Of a stretch of DNA of 64,000 nt, positions 32,992 through 40,716 are shown piece by piece (the first letter of the stretch is position 1; every line of letters begins with the position of its first letter). The notes under the pieces were generated by a model, which did not search any database, was not told the origin of the DNA, and was given only the letters and a program-made list of their open reading frames with translations. The stretch is from Luteimicrobium sp042670205 (GTDB lineage Bacteria > Actinomycetota > Actinomycetes > Actinomycetales > Cellulomonadaceae): the NCBI RefSeq assembly GCF_042670205.1, contig NZ_JBHUWD010000024.1:6062-70061 (forward strand). The letters run 5' to 3'. The translations under genes and the position numbers were made by a program.

Positions 32992-33899
32992 CCCGGCGCG
33001 CCCGGGCAGGGGCACGGCCCGCCGCTGGGGGGCGGGTCGTGCTGGTCGGCGGTGGCCCCGGTGACCCCGACCTGCTCACCCTCCGGGCGTGGCGGGCTCT
33101 CGCCGAGGCGGACGTCGTCGTCGCGGACCGGCTCGGCCCGCGGTCCGTGCTCGACGACCTCGGCCCCGACGTCGAGGTGATCGACGTCGGCAAGACGCCC
33201 GGCCACCACCCGGTGCCGCAGGAGGAGATCAACCGGCTGCTCGTCGAGCACGCCCGCCGCGGACGGCGCGTGGTCCGGCTCAAGGGCGGCGACCCGTTCG
33301 TGCTGGGCCGCGGCGGCGAGGAGGTGCTCGCGTGCCGGGAGGCCGGCGTGCCGGTCGAGGTCGTGCCGGGCGTGACGAGCGCGCTCGCCGCGCCCGCCGC
33401 CGCCGGGGTTCCCGTCACGCACCGCGGCGTCGTGGGCGCGGTCATGGTCGTCAACGGGCACGACCCGGTGCCCGCGAGCGCCCTCGCGGGGCTGCGGGAC
33501 GACGAGCTCACGCTCGTCGTGCTCATGGGGGTCGCGGGACTCGACGACCTCTGCGCCCGCGCGACGGACGCGGGCGTCGACCCGGCGATGCCCGTCGCGA
33601 TCGTCGAGCGCGCCACGACCGCGACGCAGCGCGTCACGCGGGTTCCCTTGCGGGACGCGGCCCGCGCCGCACGCGAGGCGGGTGTGCGGGCGCCGGCGGT
33701 GGTCGTCGTCGGGCGGGTCGCGGCCCCGGACCTCCTTGCCGCCGACCTGTCAGAAGCTCACGGCACTCTGCTGCCGCCAGCTTCTGACAGCTCGCCTGCC
33801 GCGCCCCGCTTGTCAGAAGCTCACGGCACTCTGCTGCCGCCAGCTTCTGACAACTCGCTAAGGGCGGGGCGTGGACGGCTCGTCGGGACCGCCGGGTGA
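32988..33899 (+). CDS. cobA: Uroporphyrinogen-III C-methyltransferase with repeat-encoded tail
   Basis: 303-aa SUMT that methylates uroporphyrinogen III at C2 and C7 with SAM to give precorrin-2. Family motifs seen are VVLVGGGPGDPDLLTLRAWRAL, VVADRLG, VVRLKGGDPFVLGRGGEE, PGVTSALAAPAAAGVPVTHR and AIVERATTATQRV. The natural domain ends near residue 253. The last 50 residues are encoded by two identical palindromic elements (33748-33852), giving LSEAHGTLLPPASD twice. GTG at 32988 overlaps the nirD stop. The product would be converted to siroheme for NirB by enzymes not encoded here. Confidence 0.93.
   Translation: MTRRARAGARPAAGGRVVLVGGGPGDPDLLTLRAWRALAEADVVVADRLGPRSVLDDLGPDVEVIDVGKTPGHHPVPQEEINRLLVEHARRGRRVVRLKGGDPFVLGRGGEEVLACREAGVPVEVVPGVTSALAAPAAAGVPVTHRGVVGAVMVVNGHDPVPASALAGLRDDELTLVVLMGVAGLDDLCARATDAGVDPAMPVAIVERATTATQRVTRVPLRDAARAAREAGVRAPAVVVVGRVAAPDLLAADLSEAHGTLLPPASDSSPAAPRLSEAHGTLLPPASDNSLRAGRGRLVGTAG
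33748..33852. repeat. Twin 42-bp palindromic elements in the cobA 3' end
   Basis: Two identical 42-bp elements lie at 33748-33789 and 33811-33852, 63 bases (21 codons) apart. Each has 11-bp arms TGTCAGAAGCT and AGCTTCTGACA around a 20-base centre that itself contains the pairing CGGCA/TGCCG, so RNA or single-stranded DNA folds into a long hairpin. Both are read in the same frame as cobA. Confidence 0.9.
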
Positions 33900-35035
33900 C
33901 GCGCGACAATCGCCCTATGGACGACACACGCATCGAGCAGGTGATGGCGGGGTGCACCGTGCTGGTCACGGCGGACCGCCGCTCGTCCGAGCTCGGTGCT
34001 GCGCTCTCCCGCCGCGGCGCGACGATCCGGTACGCGGCGGCGCTGAGCATGGTCCCGCACACCGACGACGCCGAGCTGCTGGCCGTCACGCAGAGGATCA
34101 TCGCGACCCCGCCGGACGTCGTCGTCGTGACCACGGGCATCGGGTTCCGGGCGTGGATCGAGGCCGCGGACGCCGTCGGGCTGGCCGAGCCGCTCGTCGA
34201 CGTGCTCGGCCGGGCGCGGATCGTGGCGCGCGGACCCAAGGCGCGTGGCGCGATCCAGGCGGCGGGCCTCATGGCCGACTGGGTCGCGGAGTCCGAGACG
34301 ACGGCCGAGATCGCGGAGCTGCTGCTCGACGAGGGCGTGCGCGGGCTGCGGGTCGCGGTCCAGCACCACGGCGCGGGGTCGGACGGGATCGACGAGGCCC
34401 TGACCGCGGCGGGCGCAGACGTCGAGGCGCTCGTGGTTTACCGCTGGGGGCCGCCCGAGGACCCGGCGGCGGTCGAGGCGTCCGTCCTCGCGGTGGCGGC
34501 GGGCGAGATCGATGCCGTGACCTTCACGTCCGCCCCGGGGGCGGCGGCGTGGCTCGCTGCGGCGGATGCGACGGGCGTCCTGCCCGACGTCGTCCGGCAC
34601 GCGGCGGACGGCAGCGTCGTGTTCGCGGCCGTCGGCCCGACGACGGCGAAGCCCCTGCACGACGTCGGAATCGACCCGCTGGTGCCCGAGCGCGGGCGCC
34701 TGGGCGCGCTCGTGCGTGCGCTCGTGACCCACTACGGCGGGCTCGAGACGCTCGACACCGTGGCGGGCCGCCTGCGGGTGCACCGCAGGGCCGCCGTCCT
34801 CGACGACCGGGTCCTCCCGCTCACGACCACGGGGCTCGAGGTGCTGCGCCTGCTCGCCCGCGCAGGGAGCGCCGTCGTGCCGCGGGAGGCGGTGCTCGCG
34901 GTGCTGCCGGGGGCGTCGACCGACCCGCACGCCGCGGAGGTCGCGATCGCCCGGCTGCGGGAGGCGTCGGGCAGCCGCGAGCTCGTCCGGACGGTCGTGA
35001 AGCGGGGCTACCGGCTCGAGCTCGCGGAGCCCTGA
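33896..35035 (+). CDS. HemD-like protein with C-terminal winged helix (NnaR-type regulator)
   Basis: 379-aa two-domain protein. About residues 18-270 have the uroporphyrinogen-III synthase fold (TVLVTADRRSSELGAALSRRG, VVTTGIGFRAWIEAA, FTSAPGAAAWLAAA). The last 95 residues form an OmpR-type winged helix (LTTTGLEVLRLLARAGSAVV, then AIARLREASGSRELVRTVVKRGYRLEL by parts). Proteins of this architecture (NnaR in Streptomyces, Rv0260c in M. tuberculosis) act as regulators of nitrate/nitrite assimilation together with GlnR. GTG at 33896 overlaps the cobA stop; ATG at 33917 is an alternative. Whether it still makes uroporphyrinogen III is unknown. Confidence 0.85.
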   Translation: MTRDNRPMDDTRIEQVMAGCTVLVTADRRSSELGAALSRRGATIRYAAALSMVPHTDDAELLAVTQRIIATPPDVVVVTTGIGFRAWIEAADAVGLAEPLVDVLGRARIVARGPKARGAIQAAGLMADWVAESETTAEIAELLLDEGVRGLRVAVQHHGAGSDGIDEALTAAGADVEALVVYRWGPPEDPAAVEASVLAVAAGEIDAVTFTSAPGAAAWLAAADATGVLPDVVRHAADGSVVFAAVGPTTAKPLHDVGIDPLVPERGRLGALVRALVTHYGGLETLDTVAGRLRVHRRAAVLDDRVLPLTTTGLEVLRLLARAGSAVVPREAVLAVLPGASTDPHAAEVAIARLREASGSRELVRTVVKRGYRLELAEP

Positions 35036-35203
35036 GTACCGCCGCGGGGCACGCTGCCCGGTTCGTCCGATCCGTTCGTGTTACGCACCGGGCGCTCGGC
35101 ATGCGAGAGTTGCACCAGGTGAGAGAGGTCGCGCGGGTAGGCGCTGCCCTGGGGGCGCGCAGCGGGCAGGACCTGCCGCACGACCTCTGAGAACGGAGGA
35201 GCG

Positions 35204-35863
35204 ATGATCACCGCCGAGGACGTCCGGTCCCGCAAGTTCAGCACGACGAAGTTCCGTGAGGGCTACGACATCGAGGAGGTCGACGGCTACCTCGACGAGA
35301 TCGGGCAGACGCTGACGTCGCTCGAGGGCGGCGCCGCGCCCACGGCCCCGGGCCTGATCGGTCCCGAGGACGTCCTCGCCAAGGTGTTCGACACCGTGAA
35401 GTTCCGCGAGGGCTACGCGATCGACGAGGTCGACGACCTGTTGGACGTCGTCGTGCAGACGCTGCAGGAGCACAAGGCGCGCGCGCTCGCGACGGGCGCG
35501 CAGCCCGTGGTCGCCGCGGCGCAGCCGACGGGCTCGCAGCCCGCGGTCCCGGTGACGACGGGCGCGCAGCCGTCCGTCCAGGCGCTGCGCGACCACCTGG
35601 AGTCGGGCTCCCCTGCCGGGCTGTCGCCCGCGGCCGCGGTGCGCGCGCTCGACACGGGCGCGTCCGTCTCGCCGACGCCCCCGCTGCCGCCGGACCCGGA
35701 GGCTGCCGCGCTCGGCACGCGCGTCCTGATCTCGCAGCTGCAGATCGCGACGATCCGCACGCAGGGCAACGACGGCCTGTCCGTCGTCACGCCCGACGGC
35801 ACGGTCCTGCGGGTCGTCGGCGTCGACGCCAGCCCGCAGGGCGTCACGCTCCGCACGGCCTGA
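35204..35863 (+). CDS. DivIVA-domain protein with tandem DivIVA motifs
   Basis: 219-aa protein with two short DivIVA-type repeats: residues 3-40 (VRSRKFSTTKFREGYDIEEV) and 52-92 (VLAKVFDTVKFREGYAIDEV). They are followed by a low-complexity Ala/Gln/Pro linker (about 98-170) and a C-terminal beta-rich region (TRVLISQLQIATIRTQGNDG). DivIVA domains bind curved membrane at poles and septa; this short form lacks the long coiled coil of Wag31. A role in polar recruitment is possible. It stands alone with a good ribosome-binding site (GGAGGAG). Confidence 0.82.
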   Translation: MITAEDVRSRKFSTTKFREGYDIEEVDGYLDEIGQTLTSLEGGAAPTAPGLIGPEDVLAKVFDTVKFREGYAIDEVDDLLDVVVQTLQEHKARALATGAQPVVAAAQPTGSQPAVPVTTGAQPSVQALRDHLESGSPAGLSPAAAVRALDTGASVSPTPPLPPDPEAAALGTRVLISQLQIATIRTQGNDGLSVVTPDGTVLRVVGVDASPQGVTLRTA

Positions 35864-35885
35864 CGCCACCGACCGGGGGACGTGC

Positions 35886-37151
35886 ATGTCCGCGCCGCAC
35901 GACGCGCTCGCGCGCCGGCTCGGGACGTCGGACGCGATCGTCATCGGGCTCGGCTCGATGATCGGCGCCGGGGTCTTCACGGCGTTCGCTCCGGCGGCGG
36001 CTGCCGCCGGCGCCGGCCTGCTGATCGGGCTCGCGCTGGCCGCCGTCGTCGCGTACGCGAACGCGACGGCGTCCGCGCAGCTCGCCGCGCAGTACCCCGC
36101 GTCGGGCGGGACGTACGTCTACGGGCGCGAACGCCTCGGCCCGTGGTGGGGCTTCGTGGCCGGCTGGGGGTTCGTCGTCGGGAAGACGGCGAGCTGCGCG
36201 GCGATGGCGCTCACGTTCGCCGCGTACGCCGTCCCGGACGCCTGGCAGCGGCCCACCGCGGTGGCCGCCGTCGTCGGCCTCGCGGCCGTCAACTACCGGG
36301 GCGTCACGCGGACGGCGCGGCTCACCCGGGTGATCGTGGCCGTCGTCCTCGCGGTCCTCGCGTTCGCCGTCGCGGTCGCGCTCACGCACGGCGACCCGGA
36401 GCCCGCCCGCCTCGGCCTCGACCACGCGACCGGCGGCTGGTACGGGACGCTGCAGTCCGCGGGGCTGCTGTTCTTCGCGTTCGCGGGCTACGCGCGCATC
36501 GCGACCATGGGCGAGGAGGTCCGCGACCCCGCCCGGACCATCCCGCGCGCCATCCTCGTCGCGCTGCTCGGCGCCGTCGTCGTGTACGCGGTCGTCGCGG
36601 TGACGCTGCTGCTCGTCCTCGGGTCCGACGCGCTCGCCTCCTCCACCGCCCCCGTCGCCGACGCCGTGTCGTCCGCGGGGGCGGGCTGGGCCGTCCCGGT
36701 CGTCCGGGCGGGGGCCGCGCTCGCGGCGCTCGGCGCGCTGCTCGCGCTCGTCGCGGGCGTCGGACGGACGTCCCTCGCGATGGCCCGCGAGCACGACCTG
36801 CCGCCGTGGCTCGCCGCCGTCCACCCGCGGTACCGGGTGCCGCACCACGCCGAGGTCGCGCTCGCCGCGGTCGTGTCGGTGCTCGTGCTGACCGTCGACC
36901 TGCGCGGCGCGATCGGGTTCTCGTCGTTCGGGGTGCTGGTCTACTACCTCGTCGCGAACGTCGCCGCCTGGACGCAGACCGCGCCCCACCGGCGGTTCCC
37001 GCGCGCGCTCCAGGTCGTCGGAGCGGTGGGGTGCGCGGCGCTCGTCGTCACGCTCCCGCGGTCCGCCGTGGGGTGGGGCGTGGCCGTGTTCGCCGTCGGC
37101 CTGCTGCTGCGGCTCTGGCGCGTGCGCCTCGAGCGCCCGCGCCGCGTCTGA
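35886..37151 (+). CDS. APC-family amino acid permease
   Basis: 421-aa transporter with about 12 membrane helices. The unwound first helix reads GLGSMIGAGVFTAFAPAAAA, the substrate backbone-binding motif of APC transporters, and helix 6 LLFFAFAGYARIATMGEEVRDP is equally typical. The closest style is the basic-amino-acid/polyamine or CAT-like actinobacterial permease group; the substrate is not determined. It starts 22 bases after the DivIVA-like gene and could share its transcript. A bidirectional terminator follows. Confidence 0.9.
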   Translation: MSAPHDALARRLGTSDAIVIGLGSMIGAGVFTAFAPAAAAAGAGLLIGLALAAVVAYANATASAQLAAQYPASGGTYVYGRERLGPWWGFVAGWGFVVGKTASCAAMALTFAAYAVPDAWQRPTAVAAVVGLAAVNYRGVTRTARLTRVIVAVVLAVLAFAVAVALTHGDPEPARLGLDHATGGWYGTLQSAGLLFFAFAGYARIATMGEEVRDPARTIPRAILVALLGAVVVYAVVAVTLLLVLGSDALASSTAPVADAVSSAGAGWAVPVVRAGAALAALGALLALVAGVGRTSLAMAREHDLPPWLAAVHPRYRVPHHAEVALAAVVSVLVLTVDLRGAIGFSSFGVLVYYLVANVAAWTQTAPHRRFPRALQVVGAVGCAALVVTLPRSAVGWGVAVFAVGLLLRLWRVRLERPRRV

Positions 37152-37179
37152 CCTCGGCCGCCCACCTTTCGTGCCGAAC

Positions 37180-37225
37180 ACGGGATCTGGGCCCGTCCGC
37201 CGAGGCGGAAGGGCCCAGATCCCGT
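37180..37225. terminator. Bidirectional terminator hairpin
   Basis: Perfect 15-bp stem: ACGGGATCTGGGCCC at 37180-37194 and its complement at 37211-37225, with a 16-base loop that can pair further (CCGCC/GGCGG type). It separates the convergent permease gene (+) and PTS EIIA gene (-). Confidence 0.85.
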
Positions 37226-37253
37226 TCTCGTGGGGCGCGAAGCCCGTGCTCGG

Positions 37254-37718
37254 CTACGCGACCTCGAAGAGCCCCGCGCCCGCCTCGACCGGCTCCCCGA
37301 CGGACGCGACGACGGCGACCGCCTCGGGCTTCTGGTCGAGCGCGACGACCGGGCACACGGCCGACCGGCCCCCGGCGACGACGTCGCCCGGGCTCCACGT
37401 GACGAGCGCCTGACCCGCCTCGACCCGGTCGCCCTCGGCGGCGTGCAGCGTGAAACCGGCACCCTGGAGCTGCACGGTGTCGATGCCGAGGTGCACGAGG
37501 ATCCCGACGCCGTCGTCCGTCTTCACGACGAACGCGTGCGGGTGGAGCTTCGCGATGGTCCCGGCGACCGGCGCGACGGCCGTCGACTCGGCGGCCGTGC
37601 CGGGGTCGATCGCGATCCCGGGCCCGACGAGGGCCGCGCTGAACACCGGGTCGTCGACCTGGGCGAGCTCGACGACCGTGCCGCCGAGCGGCGCCGCGAC
37701 CGGCAGCACGGCCGCCAT
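37254..37718 (-). CDS. crr: PTS glucose-type EIIA protein
   Basis: 154-aa stand-alone EIIA of the glucose/N-acetylglucosamine superfamily. The phospho-accepting histidine is in GILVHLGID (H76) and the second active-site histidine in KLHPHAF (H61). The N-terminus VLPVAAPLGGTVVEL and the ending EPVEAGAGLFEVA are typical. It receives phosphate from HPr (gene at 43380-43652) and passes it to the EIIB proteins encoded just upstream; the start codon overlaps the EIIB stop by one base. Confidence 0.93.
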   Translation of the reverse strand: MAAVLPVAAPLGGTVVELAQVDDPVFSAALVGPGIAIDPGTAAESTAVAPVAGTIAKLHPHAFVVKTDDGVGILVHLGIDTVQLQGAGFTLHAAEGDRVEAGQALVTWSPGDVVAGGRSAVCPVVALDQKPEAVAVVASVGEPVEAGAGLFEVA

Positions 37719-37948
37719 CAGCGCAGGTCCTCGATGTCCGAGGCGAGGGTGTCGGCCTCGGGGCCGACGATGACCTGGACGACCTTGCCCGACTGGACGA
37801 CGGCGATCGCACCGGCCGCCTTGAGACCCGCCTCGTTGACGCGGGCCGGGTCCTCGACCTCGACGCGCAGGCGCGTGATGCAGGGTTCGAGGTCGACGAT
37901 GTTGTCGTCCCCGCCGAGTCCGGCGAGGATCTGCTCCGCCTTGCTCAT
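37718..37948 (-). CDS. PTS EIIB protein, first copy
   Basis: 76-aa single-domain EIIB of the glucose/GlcNAc family. The phosphorylated cysteine is in DLEPCITRLR (C23), followed by QVIVGPEADTLASDIEDL. Actinobacteria often carry the B domain as a separate protein that works with a free EIIC. A second EIIB gene of related sequence lies 61 bases upstream. Confidence 0.92.
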   Translation of the reverse strand: MSKAEQILAGLGGDDNIVDLEPCITRLRVEVEDPARVNEAGLKAAGAIAVVQSGKVVQVIVGPEADTLASDIEDLR

Positions 37949-38009
37949 CTGGTGCTCCTTCTCGGTGGAGTCAGGCTTCTGCGCCTGGTCCGGTTGGGGT
38001 GGTGGGTGG

Positions 38010-38255
38010 TCACATGAGGTCTTCGAGCTCGCTGGCGAGCACGTCGACCGAGGGGCCGATCACGATCTGCACAACCCGCCCGGACACGACGACGCCGTGG
38101 GCGCCGGCCGCGCGCAGGGCGGGCTGGTCGACGGCGCCGGGGTCCTTGACCTCGGAGCGCAGCCGCGTCGTGCAGGGTTCGATCTCGACGATGTTGTCGA
38201 CGCCGCCGAGCGCGCGGAGGATGCGGCTGGCCTGGTCGTCGTAGGTCGGCGTCAT
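38010..38255 (-). CDS. PTS EIIB protein, second copy
   Basis: 81-aa EIIB paralog, with the phosphorylated cysteine in EIEPCTTRLR (C28) and a C-terminus matching the neighbouring copy (IVIGPSVDVLASELEDL). AGGAGG stands 7 bases before the ATG at 38255, which overlaps the stop of the GntR gene (ATGA), so regulator and EIIB are translationally coupled. Two EIIB genes for one EIIC in the cluster suggest either different partner permeases or a duplicate. Confidence 0.9.
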   Translation of the reverse strand: MTPTYDDQASRILRALGGVDNIVEIEPCTTRLRSEVKDPGAVDQPALRAAGAHGVVVSGRVVQIVIGPSVDVLASELEDLM

Positions 38256-39058
38256 CGCCTTACCTCCTGGGTCGTCCCGGTGCTCCCGGGGGTGGTCGTC
38301 ACGAGGGGCTGCGGCCGAGGGGTGACGACGGGGTTCGGTGCGGTCAGGGGTACCCACAGTGTGTACCGGTCGGCTCGGTAGCACGACCGCGAGAACGCGC
38401 ACGCCACCTGGCCCGCGAAGGTGCGCCGGGCGATGCGCAGGACCGTACGCGCGGTGCCGAGCCGCAGGAGCTCGGCCTCGTGGGCGGACGCGTCCGACGC
38501 GGCGACGGTGTCCTCGCCCCAGTCGGGGTCGTGGCCGTGGTCGCGGAACGCGGCGTAGAGGCTCTCGGGGAACCCGTCGGGGGCGCCGTCGAGCAGGTCG
38601 GGGAAGCGGGACGCGGGGATCCAGGTCTCCTCGAGCGCCATGGGGCGCCCGTCGGCCCAGCCGAGGCGCTGCACGTGGTGGACGGCGGCGCCGGGCTCGA
38701 GCTCGAGCGACTCGGCGACGTCCCAGGGCGCCTCGACGGTCTCGGCGTCGAGGAGCTCGGTGCTGGGTGCCATGCCGCGGCGTCGCATGTCGTCGCCGAA
38801 CCCGACGAGGCGTAGCTCCATGTCGGTCCGTGCGGGTGCGACGAACGTGCCGCGGCCCTGCTCGCGATGGAGGAGCCCCTCGTTGACCAGCGCGTCGATG
38901 GCCTGGCGGACCGTCATGCGCGAGACACCGAAGCGTTCGCACAGCTCGCGCTCGGAGGGGATGGTGTCGCCGACGGCGAGCTCGTGCGCGACGAGGCCGC
39001 GGAGGTAGTCGCGGACGCGCACGTGCTTGTAATCGGGAGCCAACGCCGCCTCCTTCAC
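38252..39058 (-). CDS. GntR-family regulator with UTRA domain, DasR-like
   Basis: 268-aa HutC-type regulator. The winged helix (about 12-75) contains IPSERELCERFGVSRMTVRQAIDAL in two segments, and GRGTFVAP closes it. The UTRA ligand domain spans about 85-240 (VHHVQRLGWADGRPMALEETW). It is divergent from the EIIC gene, with two dre-like half-palindromes in the shared promoter, and a near-consensus dre site precedes ptsH at 43715. DasR of Streptomyces senses glucosamine-6-phosphate and controls GlcNAc PTS genes; the same is inferred here. Confidence 0.87.
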   Translation of the reverse strand: MKEAALAPDYKHVRVRDYLRGLVAHELAVGDTIPSERELCERFGVSRMTVRQAIDALVNEGLLHREQGRGTFVAPARTDMELRLVGFGDDMRRRGMAPSTELLDAETVEAPWDVAESLELEPGAAVHHVQRLGWADGRPMALEETWIPASRFPDLLDGAPDGFPESLYAAFRDHGHDPDWGEDTVAASDASAHEAELLRLGTARTVLRIARRTFAGQVACAFSRSCYRADRYTLWVPLTAPNPVVTPRPQPLVTTTPGSTGTTQEVRR

Positions 39059-39078
39059 AAATCCTTGACAAGGACCGA

Positions 39079-39114
39079 ATGTCTAGACCACTCTAGGCCC
39101 ACTGGTCCAGACAT
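39079..39114. promoter_or_regulatory. dre-like operator pair in the GntR/EIIC promoter
   Basis: Inverted repeat ATGTCTAGACCA (39079-39090) and TGGTCCAGACAT (39103-39114), pairing at 11 of 12 positions with a 12-base spacer. Each arm carries one good half of the DasR operator (TGGTCTAGACCA type). TTGACA at 39065-39070 on the plus strand is a possible -35 box of the EIIC gene. Confidence 0.7.
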
Positions 39115-39257
39115 CCTAGTGGCCGGGCACCAGGACCCCGCAGTCCGTGTCCGGTCGCCGGGACGTCCGGGTCGACGACGCCACGAGACTGACGACGCCG
39201 CCGCTCTCCTGTTCAGGAGCCCGGACGCCGACGAGCACACGATGAGGAGTGCACCGT

Positions 39258-40634
39258 ATGACCGCCACCACAGCGGACGCCTCGACCAAGAGAGGCATCC
39301 CCGGATTCGCACAGCTGCAGCGCATCGGCCGCGCCCTGATGCTGCCGATCGCCTCGCTGCCCGCAGCCGCCCTGCTGCTGCGCCTCGGTCAGCCCGACAT
39401 GATCGGCCCGGACGGGATCGTGACGGCGAGCTGGATGCAGCCCGTCGCCGACGTCATGGCCGCCGCCGGAAACGCCCTGTTCGCCAACCTCGGTCTCCTG
39501 TTCGCCGTAGGCGTTGCGATCGGCTTCGCCCGCAAGTCGGACGGCTCGACGGCGCTCGCCGCCGTCATCGGCTACCTGGTCTACAAGGGCGTCGGCGACG
39601 CCATGTCGCCGCACGTCCTCGGCCTGCCCGCCGAGGGACAGGACCAGGAGCTCGTCAACTACGGCGTGCTCGGCGGCATCATCATCGGCATCACCGCGGC
39701 ACTCCTGTACCAGAAGTACTACCGGATCAAGCTGCCGCAGGCGCTCGCGTTCTTCGGCGGCCGCCGGTTCGTGCCGATCATCACCGCGTTCGCGTCGATC
39801 ATCATCGCGGTCCTCATGTCGCTGGTCTACAAGTGGTTCAACTCCGGGCTCACCAGCTTCAGCGAGTGGACCACGCACAACGACGTGGCAGGCGGCTTCA
39901 TCTACGGCACCGCGAACCGCCTGCTCGTGCCCCTCGGCCTGCACCACCTGCTGAACTCGTTCCCGTGGTTCCAGCTCGGCAGCTACACCGACTCGAGCGG
40001 CGCCGTCTGGCACGGTGACATCGCGCGCTTCCTCCACGGGGACCCGACCGCCGGCGGCTACATGACCGGCTTCTTCCCGATCATGATGTTCGCCCTCCCG
40101 GGCGCCGCGCTCGCGTTCATCCACACCTCGAAGCCCCAGAACCGCAAGATCGTCGCGGGCATCATGGGGTCGGCCGCGCTCGTCTCCTTCATCACCGGTG
40201 TCACCGAGCCGATCGAGTTCTCGTTCGTCTACGTCGCCTACCCGCTGTACGCGATCCACGCGGTGCTCACCGGCACCTCGCTGGCCCTGGTCAACGCACT
40301 CGGCATCAAGTCCGGGTTCGGATTCTCGGCGGGCGGCATCGACTACCTGCTGAACTTCAACATCGCGACCAAGCCCTTGCTGCTGATCCCGATCGGCCTC
40401 GCCTACGGCGTCCTCTACTACTTCATCTTCCGCTGGGTCATCACCAAGTGGAAGCTGCGGACGCCCGGCCGCGAGGAGGACGACGCGACCGGCCAGGACT
40501 CGGTGCTCTTCGACCAGCCCTCCGAGGACGCCGCACAGAAGTCCGACCCGGCCGTGCGGGCGGCGGTCGAAGCGGTCGTGGAGGAACCGGCCAACCTGCC
40601 GAGGGGCGGTTCAGGCGGCGGCACCAGCGCCTGA
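39258..40634 (+). CDS. PTS sugar permease EIIC (glucose/N-acetylglucosamine family)
   Basis: 458-aa membrane permease without fused B or A domains. Family segments seen are FAQLQRIGRALMLPIASLPAAALLLR in its first 45 residues, LHHLLNSFPWF, and the signature GVTEPIEFSFVYVAYPLYAIHA. The C-terminal tail of about 50 residues is hydrophilic and acidic. ATG at 39258 follows GAGGAG with 8-base spacing. It imports and phosphorylates its sugar together with the EIIB, EIIA and HPr proteins of this window. The DasR-like regulator favours N-acetylglucosamine over glucose. Confidence 0.92.
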   Translation: MTATTADASTKRGIPGFAQLQRIGRALMLPIASLPAAALLLRLGQPDMIGPDGIVTASWMQPVADVMAAAGNALFANLGLLFAVGVAIGFARKSDGSTALAAVIGYLVYKGVGDAMSPHVLGLPAEGQDQELVNYGVLGGIIIGITAALLYQKYYRIKLPQALAFFGGRRFVPIITAFASIIIAVLMSLVYKWFNSGLTSFSEWTTHNDVAGGFIYGTANRLLVPLGLHHLLNSFPWFQLGSYTDSSGAVWHGDIARFLHGDPTAGGYMTGFFPIMMFALPGAALAFIHTSKPQNRKIVAGIMGSAALVSFITGVTEPIEFSFVYVAYPLYAIHAVLTGTSLALVNALGIKSGFGFSAGGIDYLLNFNIATKPLLLIPIGLAYGVLYYFIFRWVITKWKLRTPGREEDDATGQDSVLFDQPSEDAAQKSDPAVRAAVEAVVEEPANLPRGGSGGGTSA

Positions 40635-40672
40635 CCGCGGCAGTCGGCACGCAGGCCGACCGCACCCGTGAC

Positions 40673-40713
40673 ACGACGGAGCCCCGGACCCACGAGGTCC
40701 GGGGCTCCGTCGT
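40673..40713. terminator. Bidirectional terminator, 18-bp stem
   Basis: ACGACGGAGCCCCGGACC (40673-40690) pairs perfectly with 40696-40713 around a 5-base loop CACGA. It lies between the convergent EIIC (+) and hydrolase (-) genes, so it can serve both. Confidence 0.9.
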
Positions 40714-40716
40714 CGT

